From Butyricimonas faecihominis (GTDB lineage Bacteria; Bacteroidota; Bacteroidia; Bacteroidales; Marinifilaceae): a stretch of DNA of 64,000 nucleotides. The notes under the pieces are model-generated. The model searched no databases and was not told the DNA's origin. It saw only the letters and a program-made list of their open reading frames with translations. Below are positions 17,462-26,504 of the stretch, piece by piece. Made by a program: the position numbers and the translations under genes. The stretch spans positions 3,787,880 to 3,851,879 of the forward strand of contig NZ_AP028155.1 in NCBI RefSeq assembly GCF_033096445.1. The letters run 5' to 3'. Positions within the stretch are counted from its first letter, which is position 1. Each line of letters starts with the position of its first letter.

Positions 17462-18916
17462 ATGATGGAAACAGAGCTTTTTAACAGGCAGTATATAATT
17501 TCAGAGAAAGAATTGGCTCTAGACGGGTGGAAACAGTTTTTGTTTGATAATTATCATGTTTACGTACATCCGAATCTGGATTATGTACATCAGGATGGGA
17601 AACATTTGTCTGTGGCCGTATTGGGGTATCTGTTTGACTATCGGAATACTGGATATACAAATGAAGATATTGTAAAGGGACTATCGGAATCTGTTGACAT
17701 GGAAGATTTGATGCGGCAACTGGATCAATATTGTGGTCATTTTATTGTACTCTGTAAAGATGCCGCGGGGGTAAAAATTATACCGGATGCTTGTGCGCAG
17801 CGAATCCTTTATTATAAGGATTCTTTTGACGTTTTTGCCTCTCAAGTGAAATTAATAGAACATTTTTTCCCCTTGGAAGATGTTGTAGACCCGGAGGCAA
17901 AAGTATTTTTTAATTCATCGGTTTATAAATATCGATTATATGCGATCTCCAGCAAGACTTGGAAACAAGGAATATTTCGTTTAATGGCAAATTCCTATCT
18001 GGATGTGACTACACGTAAAGTCGTGCGTTTTTTTCCGGCACGGCCTATTCAGAGACAAGCCTTGCAGAATGTTGTGGAACAGGTGATTCCGATGTTTAAA
18101 GGATATATCGAGGCGATAGCGAAGCGTTATAAAAAAGTAGTGATCCCCGTGACGGCTGGCTTTGATAGCCGAATGGTTTTTGCCGCTAGTCTTGGTTTGA
18201 AAGAGTGTACATATTTTATTTATAAACATCCTTCTTTTAAAGAAAACCACCCGGATCTGGTCATTCCTAAAAAGTTGACAGAATTGGTTGGGAAATCATT
18301 TCAAGTGTTCCGGTATTCGCCAGAGGTCGATCCTGTTTTGAAAGAAGTGTATAAGAATAGTGTTGATTATGCCAGAGATCGGACGGCGGCAATGATTCTT
18401 TCGGGGAACGGAACTTATTTTAAGGATGCGATAATGTTAAATGGTAATTTAGGAGAGATTGCCCGTAGTTACTACAATTATACAGAGAATGTATCGGGAA
18501 GGGAACTTGCGGCGTTGATGGAGTGTAGAAACTATCCTTATGCCGTACGGGAATTGCAAGCATGGTATGATACGAATCGTCCTCTTTTTAAAGCAAATCA
18601 TTTAAATGCGCTGGATATGTTGTTTTGGGAGTTGGATTGGGGACCTTCGACTGCACAGTCAAAACAGGAATGTTGGATTGCTTCGGAAGTTTGCTCACCT
18701 TTTAACTCCCGAATAATGTTGACAACGTTGCTGAGTGCCGATGCAAAGTATCGGGTAAAAGAGTCTTGTCGGGTATTTAGAGAAGTGATTAATCATTTTG
18801 CAGGTAAAACAATAGACTTGCCTGTGAACCCGACGGGGAAACATAAAATTATAGCCATGATGAAATGGCTGGGTATTTATTTACCTTACCGGAAATTTCG
18901 AATGAATGTGCGTTAA
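17462..18916 (+). CDS. Asparagine-synthase-like protein lacking the glutaminase Cys
   Basis: 484 residues. The N-terminal half resembles the Ntn glutaminase fold of AsnB (GHFIVLCKD, then a PDACAQRILYY strand), but the protein starts MMETELF and has no Cys at position 2, so it cannot release ammonia from glutamine in the standard way. The second half carries a PP-loop-like ATP site TAGFDSRM near residue 231 in place of SGGxDS. Such proteins are common in polysaccharide clusters, and their reaction is unknown. The start is the first of two ATG codons, with a promoter just upstream. It lies between a flippase and a GT4. Confidence 0.75.
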   Translation: MMETELFNRQYIISEKELALDGWKQFLFDNYHVYVHPNLDYVHQDGKHLSVAVLGYLFDYRNTGYTNEDIVKGLSESVDMEDLMRQLDQYCGHFIVLCKDAAGVKIIPDACAQRILYYKDSFDVFASQVKLIEHFFPLEDVVDPEAKVFFNSSVYKYRLYAISSKTWKQGIFRLMANSYLDVTTRKVVRFFPARPIQRQALQNVVEQVIPMFKGYIEAIAKRYKKVVIPVTAGFDSRMVFAASLGLKECTYFIYKHPSFKENHPDLVIPKKLTELVGKSFQVFRYSPEVDPVLKEVYKNSVDYARDRTAAMILSGNGTYFKDAIMLNGNLGEIARSYYNYTENVSGRELAALMECRNYPYAVRELQAWYDTNRPLFKANHLNALDMLFWELDWGPSTAQSKQECWIASEVCSPFNSRIMLTTLLSADAKYRVKESCRVFREVINHFAGKTIDLPVNPTGKHKIIAMMKWLGIYLPYRKFRMNVR

Positions 18917-18953
18917 TGTGTTTATTTGAATAATTGAATAATATCTTCGGAGC

Positions 18954-20117
18954 ATGAAAATACTGATGGTTTTAGAGAACCAGTTCCCGGATGACGAACG
19001 GGTTGAGAAAGAGGCGTTATCTTTGATAAAAGCCGGACATGAAGTCCATTTGTTGTGTGCAACGCTAAAAAAAGAACGTGTCGGGGATGAAAATTATAAA
19101 GGAATCAGGTTACATAGAGCCTTGTCGACATCTTTCCTATATAATAAAGCGAAAATTGCCTGTCTGCGCTTGCCCTTCTATTTTATGTTTTGGAAGAAAC
19201 AGGTCGGGAATTTATTGTGTGCGGAGACTTTTGACGTGATTCATATACATGACCTACCCTTAGCCGAAGTTGGATATTGGGCAAAAAAGAAATTCGGGAT
19301 AAAATTTGTTTTGGATAGTCATGAGAATTATCCTTATATGTTGGATATGGCTCCCTACACGAAAGGAATAGCCGGGAAGTTGATGTATTCTTTTGATGCT
19401 TGGAAACGCTATGAGCGGGAGATGATAGCCAAGGCGGATATTGTTATTACGGTATGTAAAGAGATGTCCGACCGGATGAATGATCTGGTTCCACGGACAT
19501 ATTATCACGTGGACAATACGATTAGTATGGAGTTGTTTCCTCGTCCGGAACCACACCCGACGACAGCAGGAAAGATACGTTTACTTTATGTTGGGGGAAT
19601 CACTTATCACCGGGGATTACAAAATGTGATCAAGGGATTGGCATTGATAAAGGATAAATCTAAGTACAGTCTTGACATATATGGAAAAGGGGCCTATGCC
19701 GGAGAGATAAAAGATTTGGTATTAGCACTTGGTTTAGAAGAGATGGTACATTTCCCCGGGTATTTGAAGTTTCCGGCAGAAGCCGTTAAGATGTGTGCCT
19801 ATTCTTTGGGAGTAATATCGAACCTGCGTTCGGTACAGACCGACTGTTCTTCTCCGAATAAGATATACCAGTACTTTTATTATGGTTTACCCGTGCTGGT
19901 GAGCGATATGAATAGTGTTGGGAATATTGTACGAGAGCATCAAGTTGGAGTTGTGTATAAAGATAATTCTCCGGAAGACTGTGCCCGGAAATTAGAGCAG
20001 CTGGTAACCTTGGATTTGGAAGATATGGCAACTCGGGCTCACAAATTGTGTTTGGAGCAATATAATTGGGATGTTTCTGTTAAACAGTTAATAGCAGCTT
20101 ACGAATCTATTCGTTGA
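18954..20117 (+). CDS. Glycosyltransferase family 4
   Basis: 387 residues. The GT-B fold is marked by the start MKILMVLENQFPDDERVEKEALSL, DVIHIHDLPLAEVG, and the C-domain segments LLYVGGITYHRGL and SPNKIYQYFYYGLPVLVSD, as in family 4 transferases of capsule and O-antigen loci. Donor and acceptor cannot be assigned. Its last 19 bases overlap the 3' end of the convergent epimerase gene. Confidence 0.88.
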   Translation: MKILMVLENQFPDDERVEKEALSLIKAGHEVHLLCATLKKERVGDENYKGIRLHRALSTSFLYNKAKIACLRLPFYFMFWKKQVGNLLCAETFDVIHIHDLPLAEVGYWAKKKFGIKFVLDSHENYPYMLDMAPYTKGIAGKLMYSFDAWKRYEREMIAKADIVITVCKEMSDRMNDLVPRTYYHVDNTISMELFPRPEPHPTTAGKIRLLYVGGITYHRGLQNVIKGLALIKDKSKYSLDIYGKGAYAGEIKDLVLALGLEEMVHFPGYLKFPAEAVKMCAYSLGVISNLRSVQTDCSSPNKIYQYFYYGLPVLVSDMNSVGNIVREHQVGVVYKDNSPEDCARKLEQLVTLDLEDMATRAHKLCLEQYNWDVSVKQLIAAYESIR

Positions 20118-21175
20118 AGTTCCCGGATAATGATATGTCCGGCTTGTCCATCCCCGTACAGAGGAGAAGAAAAAACGTCTTTTGTTGTATGTTTAAGTTG
20201 CTTGTAGCTGTTTAAAATATCTTCGTATCTCCAACCCGTAATGATATTGGCTCCTTGTTCAACCAGTTCAACCCATTCCGTTTCAGTTCGGAGTGTGATA
20301 CAGTATTTTTTGAAAAAATAGGCTTCTTTTTGTAAACCACCACTATCCGTGGCAACAAGAGAACAGTGTTTTAGCAGATAAACCATCTCTAGGTAGCCTA
20401 CGGGGTCCACCAGTTGAAGGCGGGTTTGTTTAAAATTGAAATTCAACTCTTGTAATTTTTTACGGGTACGGGGATGAATAGGAATAACGACAGGCATTTC
20501 TCGTGCAATCTCTTCAAGAGCAGCGATGATAGATTGTAAACGTTCGGGAGAATCCGTGTTTTCAGCCCGGTGCAAAGTAGCTAAAATAAAATGTTCCGGA
20601 AGTAAAAAATCAGGATGTTGGGCTTTATTGGCATAAAAAAGTGCGGCATCTTGCATGACATCACCACAATTCAATAATGTACAAGGAAATTGTTTAAAGC
20701 CTTCTTGGTGTAAGTTTTTAATGGCTTGCTCTGTGGGACAAAACAATACGGAACTTATCCTATCCGTGAGAATTCGGTTGATCTCTTCCGGCATATTCAT
20801 ATTGTATGAACGTAGTCCGGCCTCGATGTGTGCAACCCGGATATGTAATTTACTTGCTGCCAAGGCTCCGGCCAGCGTGGAATTTGTATCCCCGTAAACG
20901 ATCACCCAATCCGGCTGTTCCGCTAATAGGATAGATTCAATCTTTTCGAGCATCTGGCCTGTCATTGCCCCATGAGTCATCCCGTTGATATTCAAATTGT
21001 AGTTAGGTATGGGTATACACATTTCTTCAAAGAAAATATCAGACATATTCGTGTCAAAATGTTGTCCCGTGTGAACGATAACTTCCTGTACATCCGGGAA
21101 ATTGCTGATGGCTCGACTGACCACGGCTGCTTTTATGAATTGAGGGCGTGCGCCTATGATAGTAACTATTTTCAT
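20099..21175 (-). CDS. UDP-GlcNAc 2-epimerase (WecB/WbpI type)
   Basis: 358 residues, the usual size. WecB makes UDP-ManNAc; the related WbpI acts on UDP-2,3-diacetamido-glucuronate. Motifs: TIIGARPQFIKAA, VHTGQHFD, the substrate region VYGDTNSTLAGALAASKL, HIEAGLRSYNMNMPEEINR and ATDSGGLQKEA. Because WbpD- and WbpE-like enzymes lie at the start of the same operon, the WbpI reaction is the more likely one. It is the last gene of the minus-strand operon, and its 3' end overlaps a convergent glycosyltransferase gene by 19 bp. Confidence 0.9.
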   Translation of the reverse strand: MKIVTIIGARPQFIKAAVVSRAISNFPDVQEVIVHTGQHFDTNMSDIFFEEMCIPIPNYNLNINGMTHGAMTGQMLEKIESILLAEQPDWVIVYGDTNSTLAGALAASKLHIRVAHIEAGLRSYNMNMPEEINRILTDRISSVLFCPTEQAIKNLHQEGFKQFPCTLLNCGDVMQDAALFYANKAQHPDFLLPEHFILATLHRAENTDSPERLQSIIAALEEIAREMPVVIPIHPRTRKKLQELNFNFKQTRLQLVDPVGYLEMVYLLKHCSLVATDSGGLQKEAYFFKKYCITLRTETEWVELVEQGANIITGWRYEDILNSYKQLKHTTKDVFSSPLYGDGQAGHIIIRELQRIDS

Positions 21176-21183
21176 GTGGTGAA

Positions 21184-22224
21184 TTATGATTTCTTATTTC
21201 CGTAATAATTTTTTGAAAATCCTTTTACTTCCTTTCCGAGCAAGGCATTCCAGCCTCCCCAGAGTAATCCGAAGCCGTAAGCGAAGACTTGGATGAGCAA
21301 AGTAATGATGGAGAGGAAGGCAACAATGATGTTCCGGTATCTGAAAAGTGACTGAAAGAAAGCGAACAAGCAAACGAACATTAATCCGTAGTCAACAATA
21401 TTCCATACAAAATGTACGGGAGGATAGTTTTGTCCTGTGAAAAAGGTGCATAATTCCAAAACGACTAATCCAACGATTAATAGGGCCGGGAGCAGGTGAA
21501 TCGGTTTTAGCGTGTGTGGATGGCGTCTGGATAAATTGATGCGTGCAACTCCCCAGTTAAAGATTTGGCGGAAGAACTTGGGTATACTTGTACGGCGTTT
21601 ATGATAGACATAAGCATCTGCGATTAGCCCCACTTTAAAACCGGCATTGTATATTCGCATGGAATAATCCATATCCTGACCATGACGCAGTCCTCCCATA
21701 CCTCCAATTGTGTCATATACTTTTCTGGATATTCCCATGTTGAAACTTCTGGGATAGAAACGACCCACGTGCTTTTTATTTCCCCTGGTTCCTCCTGTTC
21801 CGATGAATGAGGTCATGGAGTAATTAATCGCTTTCAGTAGGGGAGAAAAAGAGGGATGACAGGTGTCCGGGCCTCCGAATGCGTCATAATGATGTTCGTT
21901 TTGGGCCTTCTCAATTTCAGCCAGCCATTGAGGGGGAAACATACAATCGGAATCTACAAAGATAAAATACTCTCCTTGGGCTTTACTCATGCCGTAATTT
22001 CTGGCAGCCCCGGGACCTTGATTTTGTTGGTATATCGCTCGTATTTGAAGTCCGCTGGCAGAGTGGTATTGTTCGATGAATTCCTTGAACCCGTCTTTCG
22101 AACCGTCATCCACGAATAATAATTCAAAAAGACACCGATTCCCTTCGAGCTTTTCTGCGCTTTCAAGGAGTTCTTTCACTTCTTCCAGACGGTTATATAC
22201 GGCAATGATGATAGAGTATTTCAT
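21184..22224 (-). CDS. Glycosyltransferase family 2 with membrane tail
   Basis: 346 residues. The GT-A domain occupies about residues 1-225 with SIIIAVYNRLEEV, the metal/nucleotide-binding VDSDCMFPP and GFKVGLIADAYVYHKRR. Three hydrophobic helices at about 245-325 anchor it in the inner membrane. It adds one sugar of the repeat unit. Spacing is 8 bp to the epimerase and 11 bp from asnB. Confidence 0.88.
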   Translation of the reverse strand: MKYSIIIAVYNRLEEVKELLESAEKLEGNRCLFELLFVDDGSKDGFKEFIEQYHSASGLQIRAIYQQNQGPGAARNYGMSKAQGEYFIFVDSDCMFPPQWLAEIEKAQNEHHYDAFGGPDTCHPSFSPLLKAINYSMTSFIGTGGTRGNKKHVGRFYPRSFNMGISRKVYDTIGGMGGLRHGQDMDYSMRIYNAGFKVGLIADAYVYHKRRTSIPKFFRQIFNWGVARINLSRRHPHTLKPIHLLPALLIVGLVVLELCTFFTGQNYPPVHFVWNIVDYGLMFVCLFAFFQSLFRYRNIIVAFLSIITLLIQVFAYGFGLLWGGWNALLGKEVKGFSKNYYGNKKS

Positions 22225-22235
22225 GAATAGGTATT

Positions 22236-24164
22236 TTAATAGTAGGCTTCGATGTTATCTTCTACTCGTTTGTGTATGAACTCCTGTTCCCAGATAGCCA
22301 GTCCCAGGATGATCCAGATAAAATTGTAGTGCCACCGGAGTTTCGGATGTGCCGGGTAATCCAGAATATAGCGGATATAGTCATAATTGAATATTCCCTG
22401 TTTCTCGATATATTCTTTTGTAAGAATCTTCTCGGCTGTATCTTTTAAATCCTTTTTGAATTGTAGATACGGGTTCACCGTGAATCCCCATTTCTTTTTC
22501 GTGATAATCTTGGGGGGAAGATATGGTTTCATGGCTTCCCGGAAAAGATTTTTAGTCTGGTTATTTTTGATCTTCATCTCCACGGGGAGAGTAAAGCCGA
22601 AGTCTACCAAATCCCGATCAAGGAAAGGAATTCGTTCCTCAACCGAATGGGCCATGGACATCCGGTCATCCGTAAGCAAATAATCGTTTACCATTTTGGA
22701 TTGAAATTCGGCATATAACACTTGATCCAATCCGTTCTGGTGGCGTACAGATTCAAAAATCTTGTCAAATTCCTTATGTACCTTGAATTGTTCTATTTTT
22801 TGCTGTTTCAAGAACGATTCCGAATAGATATTCCTGTAGAACGGGTTATCGAAATCCCACGTGTTTCGCAGGATGAGGTAAAAGCGCTCCACGTTCCCGA
22901 TAGACAGTAACATTTGTACGCCCCGGCGATATTCGTCGTAACGTAATGATTTAGAATTGTTCTGAAGACGGAAGATGAAATCCGATTTCCAGCGTAACAT
23001 ACGTTGTAGCCATTGTGGAGTATGGTGATGCCAGTTTTTGAACGGGTAAATGAATTTATGAATATCATATCCGGCAAATAGTTCGTCTCCGCCTAGCCCT
23101 CCGAGAATAACTTTCACGGTTGGGTGGACAAAAGCCGACATATTGAATCCCTGCAATAGATTAATTTTAGGTTCCTCTGCATGCCAGATTACCTTCGGCA
23201 TTTGTTGCATCGGATTCATCGATAGGCTCAACGTGTGGTGATGCGTGTGAAAGTGATCAGCGATTTGTTGGGCATCGGGAAATTCATCCGTGGGCTCATT
23301 AAACCCTAGGGTAAACGTGTTGATCTCGGGGACACCCAGTTCATGCATTTTCTGCACGATCGTTGAGGAATCCAGTCCGCCCGATAGATACACGCCTACT
23401 GGAACATCACTGACCAATTGGCGTTTCACGGCCTGTTTGATCAATTCGTTCATTTTCTCTTTCGCCTCGTTTTCCGTGATGGATCGATCGATATTCACAG
23501 CCAGCTGCCAGTAGCGTTTTACCGTGAACAGGCCGTTTTCAAACACGGCAAAGTGAGCCGGGGGAAGACGTTTGATGCCTTCAAAAAGAGTCTCATTCCC
23601 TTGCGTGTAACGCAAGTTCAAGTGTATATGTAAAGCCTTTAAATTTAATTTCCGTTCATATTTCGGGTGTAGGATAATGGATTTCTGTTCGGAACCGAAA
23701 ACTAATACACCATCTTTAAGGAAATAGTGTAGAGGTTTAGTTCCGAAATGATCCCGTGCGAGAATCAGGCGGTTATTGTTTTGATCCAGTAGGGCAAAAG
23801 CAAAAATACCGTTTAACTTGTTGAAGAATCCGGTTCCGTACTCCTCGTAAAGATGAACCAGAACTTCCGTGTCGGTAGCGGTATAGAACACGTGTCCCTT
23901 GGATTTGAGTTCTTCCCGGATTTCTTCGTAGTTGTATATCTCCCCGTTAAAAATGACACAGACACTTTTGTCTTCATTAAAAATAGGTTGATTGCCACAC
24001 GTGGAGACGTCGATAATGGACAAACGCCGGTGTCCGAGAGTGAAATCCCGGTAGGTATATATAGATTGATCATCCGGCCCCCGATGTTCAATCGTGGTCA
24101 GCATTTCCGACATGAGTTGAGTGTTATCTGTATCCCGTTCGAATATTCCGGCTATTCCACACAT
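22236..24164 (-). CDS. Asparagine synthase (glutamine-hydrolysing) type amidotransferase
   Basis: 642 residues. It starts MCGIAGIF with the catalytic Cys2, and the glutaminase domain has HRGPDDQS, HRRLSIID and FNGEIYNY. The synthase domain has the PP-loop SGGLDSS (about residue 260). AsnB makes asparagine, but homologues such as WbpS in O-antigen loci are thought to amidate sugar carboxylates. The position inside a uronic-acid sugar operon favours the second reading here. It is a complete, intact enzyme, unlike the Cys-less relative encoded at 17,462. Confidence 0.85.
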   Translation of the reverse strand: MCGIAGIFERDTDNTQLMSEMLTTIEHRGPDDQSIYTYRDFTLGHRRLSIIDVSTCGNQPIFNEDKSVCVIFNGEIYNYEEIREELKSKGHVFYTATDTEVLVHLYEEYGTGFFNKLNGIFAFALLDQNNNRLILARDHFGTKPLHYFLKDGVLVFGSEQKSIILHPKYERKLNLKALHIHLNLRYTQGNETLFEGIKRLPPAHFAVFENGLFTVKRYWQLAVNIDRSITENEAKEKMNELIKQAVKRQLVSDVPVGVYLSGGLDSSTIVQKMHELGVPEINTFTLGFNEPTDEFPDAQQIADHFHTHHHTLSLSMNPMQQMPKVIWHAEEPKINLLQGFNMSAFVHPTVKVILGGLGGDELFAGYDIHKFIYPFKNWHHHTPQWLQRMLRWKSDFIFRLQNNSKSLRYDEYRRGVQMLLSIGNVERFYLILRNTWDFDNPFYRNIYSESFLKQQKIEQFKVHKEFDKIFESVRHQNGLDQVLYAEFQSKMVNDYLLTDDRMSMAHSVEERIPFLDRDLVDFGFTLPVEMKIKNNQTKNLFREAMKPYLPPKIITKKKWGFTVNPYLQFKKDLKDTAEKILTKEYIEKQGIFNYDYIRYILDYPAHPKLRWHYNFIWIILGLAIWEQEFIHKRVEDNIEAYY

Positions 24165-24210
24165 ATTACAAGAGTTTGTTTATACAAAAGTATTATTTTT
24201 TCCCGTTTTA

Positions 24211-25215
24211 TTATAAACGATTCAGTTTCTTTAATGCCGTGAACTTGTGGCGATACATTTTTAAAATATTGGAAATACGGTCATACTGATGGAATTTCTC
24301 GCTAAAAAGGCGTAATTCCTCTTTTCCGGTGATTCGATAGAGAATTAGGAGTTGCTGGCGAACAAGTCTGAGATAACCGATCGTGCAGGGGTCATCTTGT
24401 GGATAACCGGAAAGATCGCAGCGATTGAATCGAGGCCAGAACCCCATGTCAAACAGAGGAAGTTGACGGGTAAGACCTTCTATTCCTTCATTAAACAGCC
24501 GAAGAGCGAGCGCATACCCGTTGGGGTCCTTGTTTTCGGGAACTGCACGAATATAATCGTATAAACCGAAAAGGCAAAAGCCATGGCCATCCAGTACTCG
24601 TGTCGGACACTCTGCCACGTATTCTTCGTAAAAGGTTTCCCCCTTTTCCCGGTCTACGGAAACCCCTCCGACTGTTATATCCTTCGTGAAAGGAATTAAT
24701 GCTTGAGTTGCAACCTTCAAGTAGGCATCATCCTCTGTAAGTTGCCAGGCTCTCAATAGCATGGATATTCCCCTACTTTGTGCGAAGGCTGATTTCCAAG
24801 GTTGATAAACATGGTATTCGGGTTTAGGCACGTCGGTTAGCCAATAACAACCGAGTTCTGTATGATCTGTCCGATTGTTCATAAACCAGTCTGCAATGCG
24901 AAGAAAATGAGCCCTTTTCTCTTCGGAATGTGTCTTTAACCACGAGTGGAATATGGCTAACCCGTACTGTCCGATAGAAATAGGATAGTAGTGCAGTTTT
25001 GTATCTTCCACGTCAATATAAGTCGTGTTCAGGGGGACTCCATTTTTGTCGAAAGAGTGAATCAGACGATTGAGCTTAGCTATGTCCTCGTCAAATTTGA
25101 TGTAATAATAGCCTAGCGTTTCAGATTGATTCTCCATGTTAATTTCGATCTTGCGGTTCGTGTTGAAATCTCGCAAAAGTTTACGTAACATGAAAATAGC
25201 TTTTTTAATCTTCAT
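24211..25215 (-). CDS. D-glucuronyl C5-epimerase C-terminal-domain-like protein
   Basis: 334 residues, no signal peptide. The centre resembles Glce_C (PF06662), the alpha/alpha-barrel domain of heparan sulfate glucuronyl C5-epimerase: HYYPISIGQYGLA, NRTDHTELGCYWLTD, PWKSAFAQSRGISMLLRAW, AECPTRVLDGHGFCLFGLYDY. Animal enzymes turn glucuronic into iduronic acid in a polymer. The start overlaps the end of the GT4 gene by 11 bp, and asnB follows 46 bp later. The bacterial substrate is not known from sequence. It is likely cytoplasmic and acts on a lipid-linked unit before export. Confidence 0.75.
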   Translation of the reverse strand: MKIKKAIFMLRKLLRDFNTNRKIEINMENQSETLGYYYIKFDEDIAKLNRLIHSFDKNGVPLNTTYIDVEDTKLHYYPISIGQYGLAIFHSWLKTHSEEKRAHFLRIADWFMNNRTDHTELGCYWLTDVPKPEYHVYQPWKSAFAQSRGISMLLRAWQLTEDDAYLKVATQALIPFTKDITVGGVSVDREKGETFYEEYVAECPTRVLDGHGFCLFGLYDYIRAVPENKDPNGYALALRLFNEGIEGLTRQLPLFDMGFWPRFNRCDLSGYPQDDPCTIGYLRLVRQQLLILYRITGKEELRLFSEKFHQYDRISNILKMYRHKFTALKKLNRL

Positions 25216-26491
25216 GGTGGGCTAAGATTTGGGTTAAAGACTGGGTTAAGGACTTTCTCGAATAGCGGTTGACTACATTGTCCTCTTTTATAGGAGATTG
25301 TGGATCAAAATTATTCAGTAAGGAGGTTAGAAATTGAAACATACCTTCTTCATCGTCATATTCGAATGTTTTCCCGGCCTTACAAACTTGAATGATGGCT
25401 GCGGCATCACCATCGGTAGGACCGAGGCAAAGAATAGGGGTTCTGGAGCCGATATACTCGAAAAGCTTGCCCGTGAGATTACCTTTACTCCCTTCGATGT
25501 TGGGGATAATGAGTAATAGAACAGAAGAACTCTTCATGTATTTGATGGCATTAGCGTGGGCTACGAACGAATGGATTTCTACGAAATCTCCCAGTTGTTC
25601 CGAGAGTTTTTGAGCTATACCCTGATCCACTTTACCAACAAAACGTAGTTTGAGTTTTCCTGATGTGGAAAGTCTTTTAACTGAATGGATAAAGGAATCA
25701 ATCGTGTAGTCAGCCGCCAAAGTCCCCGTGTAGGTAATTGTGAAAACATCCTCCTTTGGAATAGTTAGGTCGAAATCCTCGGCATCGAATCCGTTAGCGA
25801 TAACTTTTATTTTAGAGGCTTGAATGGCCGAAGATTTTGCTGCCAGTTGCTTTTTGATGTAGTCGCTTACCGTGATTACCTGATCTGCATCCAGAAGAAC
25901 ATTTCGTTCATATTTCCGGTCAATCGCTTTTGCAATGGGAGTTGGATACATTTTATTATAGTAATAGATGTCAGTCCATGGGTCTCGAAAATCAGCAATC
26001 CAATGCAGATGGAAACGCTTTTTTAGTTTTTGTCCGACCAGATGGGTTGACATAGGCGGACCCGTTGTGATGACGGTGTCTATTTTTTCTTCCTGAATAA
26101 TTTGGATGGCTTGGTGATAAGCGTGTTTATTCCAGCCTCTCCGGGCATCCGGTAGGAAGAAATTACCCCGGATAAAACGGGCAATCTTCTGTTTTAGACT
26201 GGGACTCCCTTCATTGACGAATCCGCTATACGGGGCACTTTGGGCTTTAGTCAGTTTTTTATAATATTCATATATACCGGAACAATCCGTTCGATACACG
26301 ATTTGTCCGGCTCGTACATCTTGTTCCAGCGTGTGGTCTTTTATGGGATATTCAGCCTTTTCCGGATCAACCGTGATGATGATCGGATCATAACCAAATT
26401 CCGGAAGGTACTTCGAGAACTTCAACCAGCGTTGAACTCCCGGTCCTCCTGAAGGTGGCCAATAATAGGTGATGATCAGAATCTTTTTCAC
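25205..26491 (-). CDS. Glycosyltransferase family 4
   Basis: 428 residues. It has the WcaI-like start KKILIITYYWPPSGGPGVQRW, then DTVITTGPPMSTHLVG and DFRDPWTDIYYYNK. The C-terminal Rossmann domain has TITYTGTLAADY, LRFVGKVD and LTGKLFEYIGSRTPIL. A family 4 retaining transferase is expected. It overlaps the epimerase-like gene by 11 bp and lies 13 bp after the aminotransferase gene. Confidence 0.88.
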   Translation of the reverse strand: MKKILIITYYWPPSGGPGVQRWLKFSKYLPEFGYDPIIITVDPEKAEYPIKDHTLEQDVRAGQIVYRTDCSGIYEYYKKLTKAQSAPYSGFVNEGSPSLKQKIARFIRGNFFLPDARRGWNKHAYHQAIQIIQEEKIDTVITTGPPMSTHLVGQKLKKRFHLHWIADFRDPWTDIYYYNKMYPTPIAKAIDRKYERNVLLDADQVITVSDYIKKQLAAKSSAIQASKIKVIANGFDAEDFDLTIPKEDVFTITYTGTLAADYTIDSFIHSVKRLSTSGKLKLRFVGKVDQGIAQKLSEQLGDFVEIHSFVAHANAIKYMKSSSVLLLIIPNIEGSKGNLTGKLFEYIGSRTPILCLGPTDGDAAAIIQVCKAGKTFEYDDEEGMFQFLTSLLNNFDPQSPIKEDNVVNRYSRKSLTQSLTQILAHHED

Positions 26492-26504
26492 GGTGAAATC
26501 TCTA

